Origin: Halobaculum gomorrense
GTDB taxonomy: Archaea; Halobacteriota; Halobacteria; Halobacteriales; Haloferacaceae
Assembly: GCF_900129775.1 (NCBI RefSeq)
Contig: NZ_FQWV01000005.1
Location: 124,001-188,000 of the forward strand
DNA: 64,000 nt
Reading direction: 5' to 3'
The translations under genes and the position numbers were made by a program. Shown here piece after piece: positions 1 to 6,911 of this stretch (its first letter is position 1; every line of letters starts with the position of its first letter). The notes below the pieces were generated by a model that saw nothing but the letters and a program-made list of their open reading frames with translations, was not told where the DNA came from and made no database searches.

Positions 1-29
1 AGTATCTAGTACTAGACATACTCACTTAG

Positions 30-46
30 CCGAGCACACGGCTCGG
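30..46. repeat. Short hairpin downstream of the pilin gene
   Basis: Arms CCGAGC and GCTCGG flank a 5-nt loop. The first 22 bases of the window also form an imperfect palindrome centred on TCTAGTACTAGA (5-16). On the minus strand both lie downstream of the pilin stop codon, so they could be a terminator, but no T-run accompanies them. Confidence 0.35.
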
Positions 47-177
47 TGAAAGTAAAATCCGAGAGGTTGAGTGAACTAGGTGGCCAGCCTAACCAGAAAA
101 CCGAACGCAGCCTATCACTCAGTTATTGATGACTCTCAGCAACATCGAGACAAATAATCAAATCGTTGAAATTCCTT

Positions 178-576
178 CTACGGGGCAGTCTCTTCAGCGA
201 GCGTTTGAGACGTGTCACCATTCTCAGCAGTCCAAATCACGCGGACGTACTCACCAGAAGTGTAATTCGCTGTTTTGCTGGTTCCAGCGGACACCTCTGT
301 CCCGAATGAGACAGTCTCATTGGGAGTGGACAGCGTGACGTTGTCCGAAGCAGGGATCGTTGAGCCACCAGTGTGGGTGGCAGTCACGTCCATTGCCGTG
401 TTGTTGTAATCAAACTGGAAGTTCGCGTTCGGTGCGGTCTGCTGCACGCTGTTCCCCAAACCGAGGACGAACGACCCGATAACCGCCGCGAGGATCACTG
501 TGATAGCGACCATCAGGATAACCCCGATCACCGGGGAAACGGCACGGTCGTCGTCGAATAGGTTTTTGAAGTCCAT
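178..576 (-). CDS. Archaeal type IV pilin
   Basis: This is a 132-aa pilin subunit of the archaeal pilin N-terminal-domain family. Its start reads MDFKNLFDDDRAVSPVIG, followed by a long hydrophobic helix (about residues 13-38). This is the class III signal that the prepilin peptidase PibD cleaves, here most likely just before AVSPV, leaving the helix to pack in the pilus core. The rest is a short polar, threonine-rich beta domain (Ig-like by family knowledge). A TATA-like stretch lies about 75-85 bp upstream. The gene stands alone, downstream of the Rep operon on the same strand. It may be element cargo or a chromosomal adhesion pilin; no other pilus genes are visible. Confidence 0.85.
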   Translation of the reverse strand: MDFKNLFDDDRAVSPVIGVILMVAITVILAAVIGSFVLGLGNSVQQTAPNANFQFDYNNTAMDVTATHTGGSTIPASDNVTLSTPNETVSFGTEVSAGTSKTANYTSGEYVRVIWTAENGDTSQTLAEETAP

Positions 577-647
577 GGTTTCTCTCGTACACAGCGAGCG
601 ATCAGTACCGCCAACCTCCCTGTGTTGGTTACAACTTGGCTGTCCGC

Positions 648-660
648 TAATATATACTTA
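648..660 (-). promoter_or_regulatory. TATA-like promoter of the pilin gene
   Basis: On the minus strand TAAGTATATATTA stands out from its surroundings and lies upstream of the pilin start, implying an untranslated leader of roughly 45 nt. The call rests on composition and position only. Confidence 0.4.
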
Positions 661-724
661 GTGTTCCAGTTATCACGAGTGAAAACAAACGTTCTACAGC
701 AGCTGCTATGTATTTTGAAAGTCT

Positions 725-743
725 GGTGGGCAAAGAGCCCACC
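725..743. repeat. Perfect hairpin downstream of rep
   Basis: Arms GGTGGGC and GCCCACC surround loop AAAGA in the AT-rich spacer between rep and the pilin gene. Together with the next hairpin it could be a terminator or a rolling-circle replication origin element. Confidence 0.5.
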
Positions 744-757
744 TGGACTGTGGAACA

Positions 758-778
758 GGGCAGGTAATGACTCTGCCC
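758..778. repeat. Second hairpin downstream of rep
   Basis: Arms GGGCAG and CTGCCC are separated by a 9-nt loop, 15 bp from the preceding hairpin. Between 577 and 857 there is no credible ORF; the stretch holds the pilin promoter and these two hairpins and is visibly AT-richer than its neighbours. Confidence 0.45.
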
Positions 779-857
779 GGCTGTATCTTAGATGTATTAT
801 AGTATTAATTCTATTGTTCTGATTATGGTTTCTGAGACACAATGGTGCGATACGGGG

Positions 858-2789
858 CTAATAGTATCGTTGCTCCGGCGGATCCGGTCGTTCACCAGCG
901 TACTGCATCGCCTCTCGTGGGTCACGGCGTTTGCTCAGCGGATGGTACATTAGAACGTGATCTGCAGCTTCGGGGTCTTCGAGCCCGTGAGCAACCAGAT
1001 GGCCAGCCATCATCCGTGGATTGTGTGTAGCGAAGTTGCACTTACCGCAGCGCCAAGTTTCACCAGATGCGAGCGGCTTCGACAGTCGGGTTTCCTCGCG
1101 GATCTGTTTCTCCGGAAGGTGCAAAGTCACCATATCTACACCGCCGTCGCCAGGAGTGTGTTCCTCACCGTCGGCGTCGATAATCGCCTCCAGCTCCCAC
1201 TCCGGTTCGAGCGGGTCAGGTCGAGTGAACCCCTTTGATTCGGGACCGGTATCACTTCCGTTGAGGAGATCGGCGACGAACTCGATGTGTGTCGGGTGAA
1301 TGTCGAGGCGACCGAGCAGCGCGACCGGGGAGATCGAGGCGGACGGGTGCGCATCTATCCAGCGAGTCACACGGTCGCGGGTCCGAGCCCGAGCGAGGCT
1401 TTCGCCAGCTCGCCCAGCTGCTCGTGCGTCCGCCCAGAGTTCGTCGAGTGACGGCGGCGAGTCATTATTTGGTGGACCGTCGGGGAGGACCGCACGGAGA
1501 TCGTCGTCGAAGACTGGTTTACTCATCCGTGACTGGTCGATCGCCCAGCCGGAGCCACAGCAGCGACAGACGACATCCGAGCCGTTTGCTTCTGACCAAC
1601 GTACCGATTCTCCGTGTTCTTTGGATTGGGACGCCGATTCAGACTCGGCACGCTGCTGGCAGGCGTCCGCGGCGATCGCCTGGTTGACCGTCTGTGAGCG
1701 GGTGGTACGCTGGCGGGCAGTCGACCAGTAGAGCGTCCCCCACGCGAGATATTCGATCGGCCGTTCTTCGAGCCGTTCGTCGTACGAGCCGCCCATGTAC
1801 GCGGCGAGGTAGGACCCGAGGTTCCCAACCTCCATGTTCACCGAGATGCAGCCGTCGTCTTCCTCCTGGTAGGAGTCGATCGCGTCGTAATCGTGTGCGC
1901 TCTTCCCAGCCGGTTCGCACACGTCCAAGTGCTTGTCTATCACGCGCTCCAGTTCGGACCCGATCCGTTCGGCGTCGAGGCCGGCGGCGTCGAGGTACGT
2001 CCCGACGTGGATGTGGGTGTAGCAAGCGTTCACGCCGGAGCCGTCGCCGAGTCCGTGAGGTTCTGCCTGGAGCCAGTACCCCCACTGGTCGGAGTCTAAC
2101 CCGAGGTGATATTCCATCACGTTGCGGAGCGTGTCGCGCACGCCGTCGTATGAAAACGAGTCGTGTACGGCGTCGAGGTGGTCAACGGGCGAGAGGCGAT
2201 CACCGTTCGGCGTCGAGGACGCGGAGAGCGTGATCATCGCGGTCGCGGGGCGGTCCCACGCGGCGACAGCTTCACCGCCAGACGGACGTTCGCCGCCGCC
2301 CATTTGCCGTTCGAGCGCGCGAGCCCGGGCGTACTGTTTCGCGTGATATTCCTTTCCCCAGGCATCGGTGAGCGGCAGTTCGAACGAGTCCTCTCCGTTC
2401 GAGAAGCGAGCAAACATCCCGTCGTAATCGAGATGCGCCGTGAGGAACGCAGCGAGCGCATCCGCCCAGGTGCCGGCCTCCCGCTTCACAAGCGACGTGG
2501 TACAGAAGGCCGACTCGCCGAAGGTGTCGGGTTCGACCCACTCGTCTGCCCACTCGGCTTCGGTGACGATCCGGCGGAGGCTCCGACCGTGTGAGCGAGA
2601 TAGCGGGAGATCGGCCAACTTGGGATACTCTCGGCGGAACTCGGAGACGCGCTCGTGGACGATCGCGAGAACGCTATTCCCGGCTGAATCGGGAGTAGCG
2701 GGCGTTACAGAGTTAGTCTCCTTGGAAGGCCAAGACGCACCGCTGGTTGGGGTGGGTGCGTCTCCGGCAGATGGAATGTCGCTACTCAC
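858..2789 (-). CDS. HUH-type rolling-circle replication initiator with C-terminal zinc finger
   Basis: This 643-aa protein probably nicks one strand at the element's origin to start rolling-circle replication. Residues 185-191 (MITLSAS) resemble Rep motif I. THIHV gives the His-X-His metal site (His259, His261), and YLAAY supplies two candidate nucleophilic tyrosines (Tyr327, Tyr331), as in two-tyrosine Reps. The long N-terminal part has no motif I recognise. A CRCC pair lies near residue 410, and the C-terminus carries a C2H2 finger (CGKC, then two histidines in MAGHLVAH). The start codon overlaps the upstream zinc-ribbon gene by 8 bp, making it the last gene of the operon. Related Reps occur on haloarchaeal plasmids and pleolipovirus-like proviruses. 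Fold and role are well supported; substrate and host element are inferred. Confidence 0.75.
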   Translation of the reverse strand: MSSDIPSAGDAPTPTSGASWPSKETNSVTPATPDSAGNSVLAIVHERVSEFRREYPKLADLPLSRSHGRSLRRIVTEAEWADEWVEPDTFGESAFCTTSLVKREAGTWADALAAFLTAHLDYDGMFARFSNGEDSFELPLTDAWGKEYHAKQYARARALERQMGGGERPSGGEAVAAWDRPATAMITLSASSTPNGDRLSPVDHLDAVHDSFSYDGVRDTLRNVMEYHLGLDSDQWGYWLQAEPHGLGDGSGVNACYTHIHVGTYLDAAGLDAERIGSELERVIDKHLDVCEPAGKSAHDYDAIDSYQEEDDGCISVNMEVGNLGSYLAAYMGGSYDERLEERPIEYLAWGTLYWSTARQRTTRSQTVNQAIAADACQQRAESESASQSKEHGESVRWSEANGSDVVCRCCGSGWAIDQSRMSKPVFDDDLRAVLPDGPPNNDSPPSLDELWADARAAGRAGESLARARTRDRVTRWIDAHPSASISPVALLGRLDIHPTHIEFVADLLNGSDTGPESKGFTRPDPLEPEWELEAIIDADGEEHTPGDGGVDMVTLHLPEKQIREETRLSKPLASGETWRCGKCNFATHNPRMMAGHLVAHGLEDPEAADHVLMYHPLSKRRDPREAMQYAGERPDPPEQRYY

Positions 2790-3228
2790 CGGTCCACCGG
2801 GTGAGAGTGACCTGCTTCGTGGCTACCGGGGAACCACCATCCGCGCGCGTTGCTCGCGCACGGCCTGGAGCCGACCGCCGCTCGTTTTCGGTCGTCCCGG
2901 TCGGGACTCCCTCATGCGCTCGGGCTGCGCGGTCGGGGGCAAGCCCCCGCTCCGCGTCGGCTCCGGCCTCGGCGCCGCTCGGGGCGCTCGCGGCGCCGCG
3001 GGCGGCCTCCGCCTCTCCCTCGCTTTGAGAGGTTGTGAGGTCGAGCGGGGCTGCGGCGATTGCCCAGCGGAGCGACGGGAGTCGGTAATCGACGGGTTCC
3101 CGACGGAGATCGGGGACGCGGAAACAGTCGGGGCACTCCCGGTACCGAGCGTGATCCGCTCGCTCGTCGGCAAGCGTGAACAGCTGACAGCTCCGACACT
3201 GGTACTCGATGTACTCGGTGTCGGTCAT
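2782..3228 (-). CDS. Zinc-ribbon protein with low-complexity tail
   Basis: This 148-aa ORF lies directly upstream of rep and overlaps it. The N-terminal 35 residues hold a zinc ribbon (CRSC, then CPDC about 20 residues later). The remainder is Ala/Gly/Arg/Glu-rich with no recognisable fold and is encoded by a GC-rich, hairpin-rich stretch (about 2890-3040) unlike the surrounding element. The tail may be an insertion that happened to stay in frame, or a disordered linker. The function is unknown; small zinc-ribbon proteins of this type are common in haloarchaeal viruses and plasmids. The start overlaps the end of the preceding ORF by 4 bp, which suggests translational coupling. Confidence 0.6.
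   Translation of the reverse strand: MTDTEYIEYQCRSCQLFTLADERADHARYRECPDCFRVPDLRREPVDYRLPSLRWAIAAAPLDLTTSQSEGEAEAARGAASAPSGAEAGADAERGLAPDRAARAHEGVPTGTTENERRSAPGRARATRADGGSPVATKQVTLTRWTGE
2934..2949. repeat. GC-rich perfect hairpin inside the zinc-ribbon gene
   Basis: Arms CGGGGGC and GCCCCCG are separated by AA. A second hairpin (GTCCCG-GT-CGGGAC) lies at 2894-2907. Both sit in the GC-rich segment coding for the low-complexity tail. Confidence 0.5.
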
Positions 3229-3449
3229 TCCTCGGCCCTCCAGCGTCCGGACGGGATGTACTCAGCGTACCACTCGGGGGGCGCGCAGCAGCGACACATC
3301 CCGAGCCGGGAAGCGGGATGCTGCTCGCGAGTGACGAACTTCTGGTTGCATCCCTTACAGCGGAGGACGATCGCGACCGAGGGGAGCGGAACCGACGGGT
3401 TCCACTGACTGCCGGGGTTCGGCGGGTCGCCCGGGAGACGAGGCGACAT
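3225..3449 (-). CDS. Small zinc-ribbon protein
   Basis: This 74-aa ORF has two cysteine pairs (CKGC near residue 31 and CRCC near residue 52), consistent with one bound zinc. A Pro-rich N-terminus precedes the ribbon. The ATG shares one base with the stop of the upstream ORF (TGATG) and its end overlaps the next ORF, so it is an internal gene of the compact rep operon. I recognise no specific family. A DNA- or RNA-binding accessory role in element replication or copy control is possible but unproven. Confidence 0.6.
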   Translation of the reverse strand: MSPRLPGDPPNPGSQWNPSVPLPSVAIVLRCKGCNQKFVTREQHPASRLGMCRCCAPPEWYAEYIPSGRWRAEE

Positions 3450-3595
3450 CAGTAGTCACCCCGCACGTCGGAGATCGCCGGGCGGTCGGAGCCGTCACCA
3501 CGTCGACGACAGACCGGGCAGCGGTCGGTCCGGGGCGGGTCGGGTTCGACCATCCGGACGCCGCAGCGTCGACACCGATACTCGGTGCCGTTCAT
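3449..3595 (-). CDS. Very small zinc-ribbon protein (48 aa)
   Basis: The reading frame encodes a 48-aa protein starting MNGTEYRCRRCGVRMV, with a second pair in RCPVCRRRG: a minimal CxxC-CxxC zinc ribbon with a basic patch. The start overlaps the stop of the upstream ORF (ATGA) and the stop overlaps the next ATG (TGATG), which supports a real operon member despite its size. The function is unknown. It resembles the one-ribbon proteins that populate haloviral and plasmid operons. Confidence 0.6.
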   Translation of the reverse strand: MNGTEYRCRRCGVRMVEPDPPRTDRCPVCRRRGDGSDRPAISDVRGDY

Positions 3596-3720
3596 CGCGA
3601 CACCTCCTCGATCGCGGAGCGGACCTCGGAGTCGGTCGCCTCCGTCGACGGGTGAGGGAACCGGGTGCGAGTCGCTGGATCGTAGAGGTCGCTCGCAGGA
3701 ACAAACCGCAGCTCACGCAC
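3592..3720 (-). CDS. Small hypothetical protein, first gene of the rep operon
   Basis: A 42-aa ORF begins at GTG with MRELRFVPASDLYDPATRTR, has an acidic C-terminal half, and ends at a TGA overlapping the next ATG. No family is recognised. Support comes from the unbroken chain of overlapping starts and stops leading to rep. The GTG is overlapped by an 18-bp inverted repeat that could control expression. A stop codon lies only three codons upstream in the same frame, so this start is nearly forced. Confidence 0.5.
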   Translation of the reverse strand: MRELRFVPASDLYDPATRTRFPHPSTEATDSEVRSAIEEVSR

Positions 3721-3736
3721 GGGGGATCACCCCCGT
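3719..3736. promoter_or_regulatory. Inverted repeat at the start codon of the rep operon
   Basis: Arms ACGGGGG and CCCCCGT flank ATCA. The palindrome overlaps the GTG start of the first operon gene, a position suited to a repressor operator or an RNA hairpin limiting initiation. Confidence 0.45.
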
Positions 3737-3814
3737 ATTTGCGAACAGATTTGGCAGACGGCGGAGGGCCGCAACGTGGATCCCGTTTGGCTCCTCAGAA
3801 AGTGGGGGGTTCGG

Positions 3815-3868
3815 CGAAGGTTCAAACGCCGGATTCGGTATCGAGAGGGCCTGTACTGCGAACCTTCG
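3815..3868. repeat. Spaced 9-bp inverted repeat between the rep operon and the tRNA
   Basis: CGAAGGTTC (3815-3823) and its reverse complement GAACCTTCG (3860-3868) are separated by 36 bp in the noncoding strip next to the tRNA 3' end. Integrase or excisionase arm sites often look like this; a transcribed stem-loop is the alternative. Confidence 0.45.
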
Positions 3869-3896
3869 GTTGGAGGTGGAACGGGCGGCGAAGGAA

Positions 3897-3971
3897 TGGG
3901 CGCTGCAGGATTTGAACCCGCGGCAACTTGGTCCGAAGCCAAGCACTCTGTCCAGACTGAGCTAAGCGCCC
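3897..3971 (-). tRNA. tRNA-Arg (anticodon TCG)
   Basis: The minus strand folds as a full cloverleaf. Acceptor GGGCGCT pairs with AGCGCCC, followed by discriminator A. The D arm is GCTC/GAGT. The anticodon stem CTTGG/CCAAG carries loop CTTCGGA, giving anticodon TCG for CGA codons. The T arm GCGGG/CCTGC (one G-U pair) carries loop TTCAAAT. No CCA is encoded and no intron is present. Its 3' end borders the integrated element and is the likely attachment core. Confidence 0.93.
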
Positions 3972-4306
3972 GCACCAGTGAATATCTGACAGTCCCGCTT
4001 AAGTCCCGCGCTTCGAGTTGGTGGTCCGAGGCGAAAGTATATATGTCACACTCGTTTGCCATCGACTGGCGACGACGGCCACCAACGGTCGGGGCGGAGG
4101 CGGGCAGTCGGTCGGGCGTTGGTTCCACGTTGGGTTGGGTCCCGGTGTCGGGCTCTCCGGGTGGCCGCAGATCCACTGTCGGAATAGTGGCACCGGGACG
4201 TTCGGGCATCACCGCCCGAACACTCTCATTCCGTAGCTCGTCGTTCCTGGCGATCGCCGGCTCCGTCCCGCGCCCTTTATTTCCGACCGGCCGGTGACCG
4301 CGAACG
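3972..4306. promoter_or_regulatory. Divergent intergenic region, tRNA-Arg / DGGGP synthase
   Basis: No gene is visible in these 335 bases. CTTAAG at 3999-4004 is positioned about 28 bp upstream of the tRNA 5' end. CCTTTATTT around 4270-4280 lies about 30 bp upstream of the lipid-synthase ATG. A third TATA-like stretch, AGTATATATG (about 4036-4045), has no obvious gene. Confidence 0.5.
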
Positions 4307-5152
4307 ATGGACGCGACACGGACGGTCGGCGGCTACCTCGAACTCGCCCGCGGCGGCAACGCGGTCGCGGCAGGTGCGCTCACGTTCGTCGGATCGTTCG
4401 TCGCTGGCGGACTCGACAGCCCGTGGGCCGTCGCACTCGCGGTGGTTGCGACCACGGCGGCGACGGGCGCGGGCAACGCGGTCAACGACTACTTCGACCG
4501 CGACATCGACGCCGTCAACCGACCGGATCGACCGATCCCGAGCGGTCGCGTCTCCGCCCGCGCCGCCGCCGCGTTCGCGACTGGGCTGTTCCTGATCGCG
4601 ACCGGAGCCGCGCTCTCGCTTCCGCGGCTGGCGCTGGCGATCGCGGTGGTGAACCTTCTGGCGCTGCTGGCGTACACGCAACTGTTCAAGGGGCTGCCGG
4701 CGGTGGGGAACGTCGTCGTCGCGTACCTCACCGGCTCGACGTTCCTGTTCGGTGCGGCCGCGGTCGGCCCCGTCGCGCCGCCGACGTGGACGCTGTTCGG
4801 GCTGGCGGCCACGGCGACGTTCGCGCGCGAGGTGGTGAAAGACGTGGAAGACGTTGCGGGCGACCGCGAGGAGGGGCTCCGAACGCTTCCCATCGTCGCC
4901 GGCGAGCGCCCGGCGCTGGCGCTCGCGACGGTCGCGATGGCGACGGCGGCGCTTGCGAGTGCGCTCCCGTACATTGACGGCACATTCGGCGCGGCGTACC
5001 TCGCGATCGTCGTACCCGCGGACGCCGCGATGCTTGGGGCGACCGCGTGGGGATTTCGGGACCCGCGAGCGGCCCAGCGGTGGATCAAACGCGGCACCTT
5101 CCTCGCGGCGGCCGCGTTCGTCGCGGGGCGAGCCGCGACGGTGCTCGGGTGA
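4307..5152 (+). CDS. Geranylgeranylglycerol-phosphate geranylgeranyltransferase (DGGGP synthase)
   Basis: This 281-aa UbiA-superfamily membrane prenyltransferase adds the second geranylgeranyl chain to geranylgeranylglyceryl phosphate, the second ether-bond step of archaeal membrane lipid synthesis. The first aspartate-rich motif is NDYFDRDIDAVNRPDRPIP (about residues 63-81), the hallmark of archaeal DGGGP synthases. The second (KDVEDVAGDREEG, near residue 180) follows. About eight hydrophobic helices are visible. A TATA box 30 bp upstream of ATG implies a nearly leaderless transcript. A related UbiA enzyme, MenA, lies further along, but its motif context differs and it sits among men genes. 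Confidence 0.9.
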   Translation: MDATRTVGGYLELARGGNAVAAGALTFVGSFVAGGLDSPWAVALAVVATTAATGAGNAVNDYFDRDIDAVNRPDRPIPSGRVSARAAAAFATGLFLIATGAALSLPRLALAIAVVNLLALLAYTQLFKGLPAVGNVVVAYLTGSTFLFGAAAVGPVAPPTWTLFGLAATATFAREVVKDVEDVAGDREEGLRTLPIVAGERPALALATVAMATAALASALPYIDGTFGAAYLAIVVPADAAMLGATAWGFRDPRAAQRWIKRGTFLAAAAFVAGRAATVLG

Positions 5153-5305
5153 GCGCCGGGTGCGGTCACGTCGTCCATCCAATCATAAAGAATAATACCG
5201 GCTCACGGCAACAACCCTATAGTTGGATGACTTCAGGCGAGACGGAGCGAACGACGAGCCCGCGAGAGCGCGCCGTCTCCGCCGACGCGTCTGCGAGGGC
5301 TTCCG

Positions 5306-5914
5306 ATGTATGAGGTCGAGGCGCTCGGGACTGAGATCGATCCCGGGTCGAACGTTCTCCTCACCGGACCGGCGCTGAGTGGAAAGCGCGGACTCGCGCT
5401 CGACGTGCTCGCGGAGGGAACGCGCAACGGCGAAGGCGCGATCATGGTGACGACAAAGGACTCGGCCGATCGGCTCCTCTCGCAGTTCGAGAAGCGCGAG
5501 CCATACGAGGGCCGTCCCATCGCCGTCGTCGACACGGTCACCCGGCAACAGGGCGTCAACGACGTGCGCGACAGCGACCGGATCAAGTACACCTCCTCAC
5601 CGGTCGACATGACCGGCATCGGGATCAAGCTCTCGTCGTTCCTGGAGGCGTTCTACAAGGATCGCGGTATTCGGAAAAACCGCGTGATGGTGCACTCGCT
5701 GTCAACTCTCCTCATGTACTCGGACCTGCAGACCGTGTTCCGGTTCCTCCACGTGTTCACCGGGCGGATCCAGAGCGTCGACGGGCTCGGGCTGTACTGC
5801 ATCGACTCGACGGCCCACGACGACCAGACGATGAACACGCTGAAGCAGCTGTTCGACGGAATCGTCGAGACCAGCGAGGACGCCGAGCCCTCTGTCCGGT
5901 TTGCGAACGCCTGA
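5306..5914 (+). CDS. RecA-superfamily ATPase, haloarchaeal HTR-like/RAD55-type
   Basis: A 202-aa protein with a Walker A-like loop (GPALSGKRG, about residues 20-28) and later hydrophobic strands ending in VMVHSLSTLL (Walker B region) fits a single RecA/KaiC-like ATPase domain. Haloarchaea carry many such short proteins near signalling genes; their partners are mostly unknown. The Gly-Lys of the P-loop is retained but Thr/Ser is replaced by Arg, so ATP hydrolysis may be weak. It stands alone between the lipid synthase and a CoA-binding protein, in its own transcription unit. Confidence 0.65.
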   Translation: MYEVEALGTEIDPGSNVLLTGPALSGKRGLALDVLAEGTRNGEGAIMVTTKDSADRLLSQFEKREPYEGRPIAVVDTVTRQQGVNDVRDSDRIKYTSSPVDMTGIGIKLSSFLEAFYKDRGIRKNRVMVHSLSTLLMYSDLQTVFRFLHVFTGRIQSVDGLGLYCIDSTAHDDQTMNTLKQLFDGIVETSEDAEPSVRFANA

Positions 5915-5981
5915 CTCGCGAACGCCTGTGGCCGGGGTCGGCGCACGAACGCTTTTGTCCCGAGACGGCGCATCTCCGAGT

Positions 5982-6404
5982 ATGCCGCTCACCGACGACG
6001 ACGGCCTGCGCGAACTGCTCTCGATGGACCCCGTCGCGGTCGTCGGCTGTTCGAGCACGCCCGGCAAGGCCGCCCACGACATCCCGAAGTACCTGCAAGC
6101 ACACGGCTACGAGGTGATCCCCGTAAACCCATACGCCGACGAGATCCTCGGCCATGAGGCGTACGACTCGCTCGCGGACGTGGAATCGGAGGTCGAGCTC
6201 GTCGACGTGTTCCGCCCGGGCGAGGAGGTGCCCGGCATCGTCAACGACGTGGTCGCACGCCGCGAGGACCGCAGCGACGTTCGGGCGATCTGGCTCCAGT
6301 TGGGGATCACCCACGACGAAGCGCTCGCGCGCGCCGAGGACGCCGGTCTGCTCGCGACGCAGAATCGCTGTATGAAGGTCGAACACGGCCGACTGATGGG
6401 GTAG
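5982..6404 (+). CDS. CoA-binding domain protein (YccU type)
   Basis: This 140-aa single Rossmann-fold protein of the CoA_binding_2 family has the nucleotide loop VVGCSSTPGKAAHDIPKYL near the N-terminus, followed by IPVNPYADEILG and VFRPGEEVPGIV. Family members bind CoA or a similar nucleotide; no reaction is established for the stand-alone form. I start at ATG 5982 rather than the longer upstream reading because a TATA-like ACGCTTTTG lies about 30 bp before it and the family begins here. The C-terminal NRCMKVEHGRLMG is typical. Confidence 0.82.
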   Translation: MPLTDDDGLRELLSMDPVAVVGCSSTPGKAAHDIPKYLQAHGYEVIPVNPYADEILGHEAYDSLADVESEVELVDVFRPGEEVPGIVNDVVARREDRSDVRAIWLQLGITHDEALARAEDAGLLATQNRCMKVEHGRLMG

Positions 6405-6483
6405 GAGAGGGAACGCCTCCCCGTCCGACCGTCGGCCCGTGCGTCCACTCACCGGACCGACCGCCACTCCGTGTAGCCGTCGG

Positions 6484-6768
6484 TCAGAACGACTGCTCGT
6501 CGTCGCGTCGCTCGCCCCCGTTGCCGCGGTCGTCGTAGCGCTTCCGCCCGACGAACGCGTCGTCTACGAGGCCGGCCACGGTGTCGTGAAGCTCCCCTGG
6601 TGAGGCGAACTCGGTCGTCTCGGTCCGCTCGAGCACCGCCCCGACCGTGGTGTCCTCGCCGTTCGGTGCCTCCAGCCGGACATCGCCGACGCGGTCGTCG
6701 ACGGTCTCGCGGTCGACCGGGAACGAGAGACGGTCGTCGAACGCCTCGCGCGCTTCCGAGAGCTGCAT
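6484..6768 (-). CDS. DUF5789-like small haloarchaeal protein
   Basis: A 94-aa acidic protein begins MQLSEAREAFDDRLSFPVD and ends in a charged tail. The length, N-terminal MQLSE/REA pattern and the VLERTETTEFASPGELHDTV block match the DUF5789 family, which is found almost only in haloarchaea and has no known function. It lies convergent to the CoA-binding gene and divergent from menD. The family name is from memory. Confidence 0.6.
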   Translation of the reverse strand: MQLSEAREAFDDRLSFPVDRETVDDRVGDVRLEAPNGEDTTVGAVLERTETTEFASPGELHDTVAGLVDDAFVGRKRYDDRGNGGERRDDEQSF

Positions 6769-6880
6769 GTGTCACAAGACGTGGTCGCGCCTGAAGTATC
6801 TGGTTTCCGGCGGCGCGTCGATCTCGTCCGGCCGGTCTAGTGCCGGAGGGAACCGTCGCGGGACGGTCCGGTGACGCGCG

Positions 6881-6890
6881 GTTTATCAGG
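6881..6890 (+). promoter_or_regulatory. TATA box of menD
   Basis: GTTTATCAGG is centred about 28 bp upstream of ATG 6912, consistent with leaderless transcription. It decides the start codon against a longer in-frame extension to 6840. Confidence 0.6.
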
Positions 6891-6911
6891 GCGCCGGTCG
6901 AAGCCGCCGCC

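Larger units (their letters stand above)
1..3896. mobile_element. Integrated plasmid/provirus-like element at tRNA-Arg (partial)
   Basis: From the left edge to the 3' end of the tRNA-Arg gene the window holds an operon of overlapping small zinc-ribbon genes and a rolling-circle Rep, plus a pilin gene and AT-rich spacers. tRNA 3' ends are standard attachment sites for archaeal integrases, and the element lies on the 3' side of the tRNA. No integrase and no second copy of the tRNA 3' end is visible, so the element probably continues beyond the left edge. The assignment is inferred from gene content and position. Confidence 0.6.

Noticed and set aside
1-3896. Second copy of the tRNA 3' end as attL
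   Set aside because: No match to the tRNA 3' region seen elsewhere in the first 3.9 kb; the other end must lie outside.
4018-4236. Possible small gene between tRNA-Arg and DGGGP synthase
   Set aside because: Gly/Arg-rich frames, no conserved domain, no consistent codon bias.
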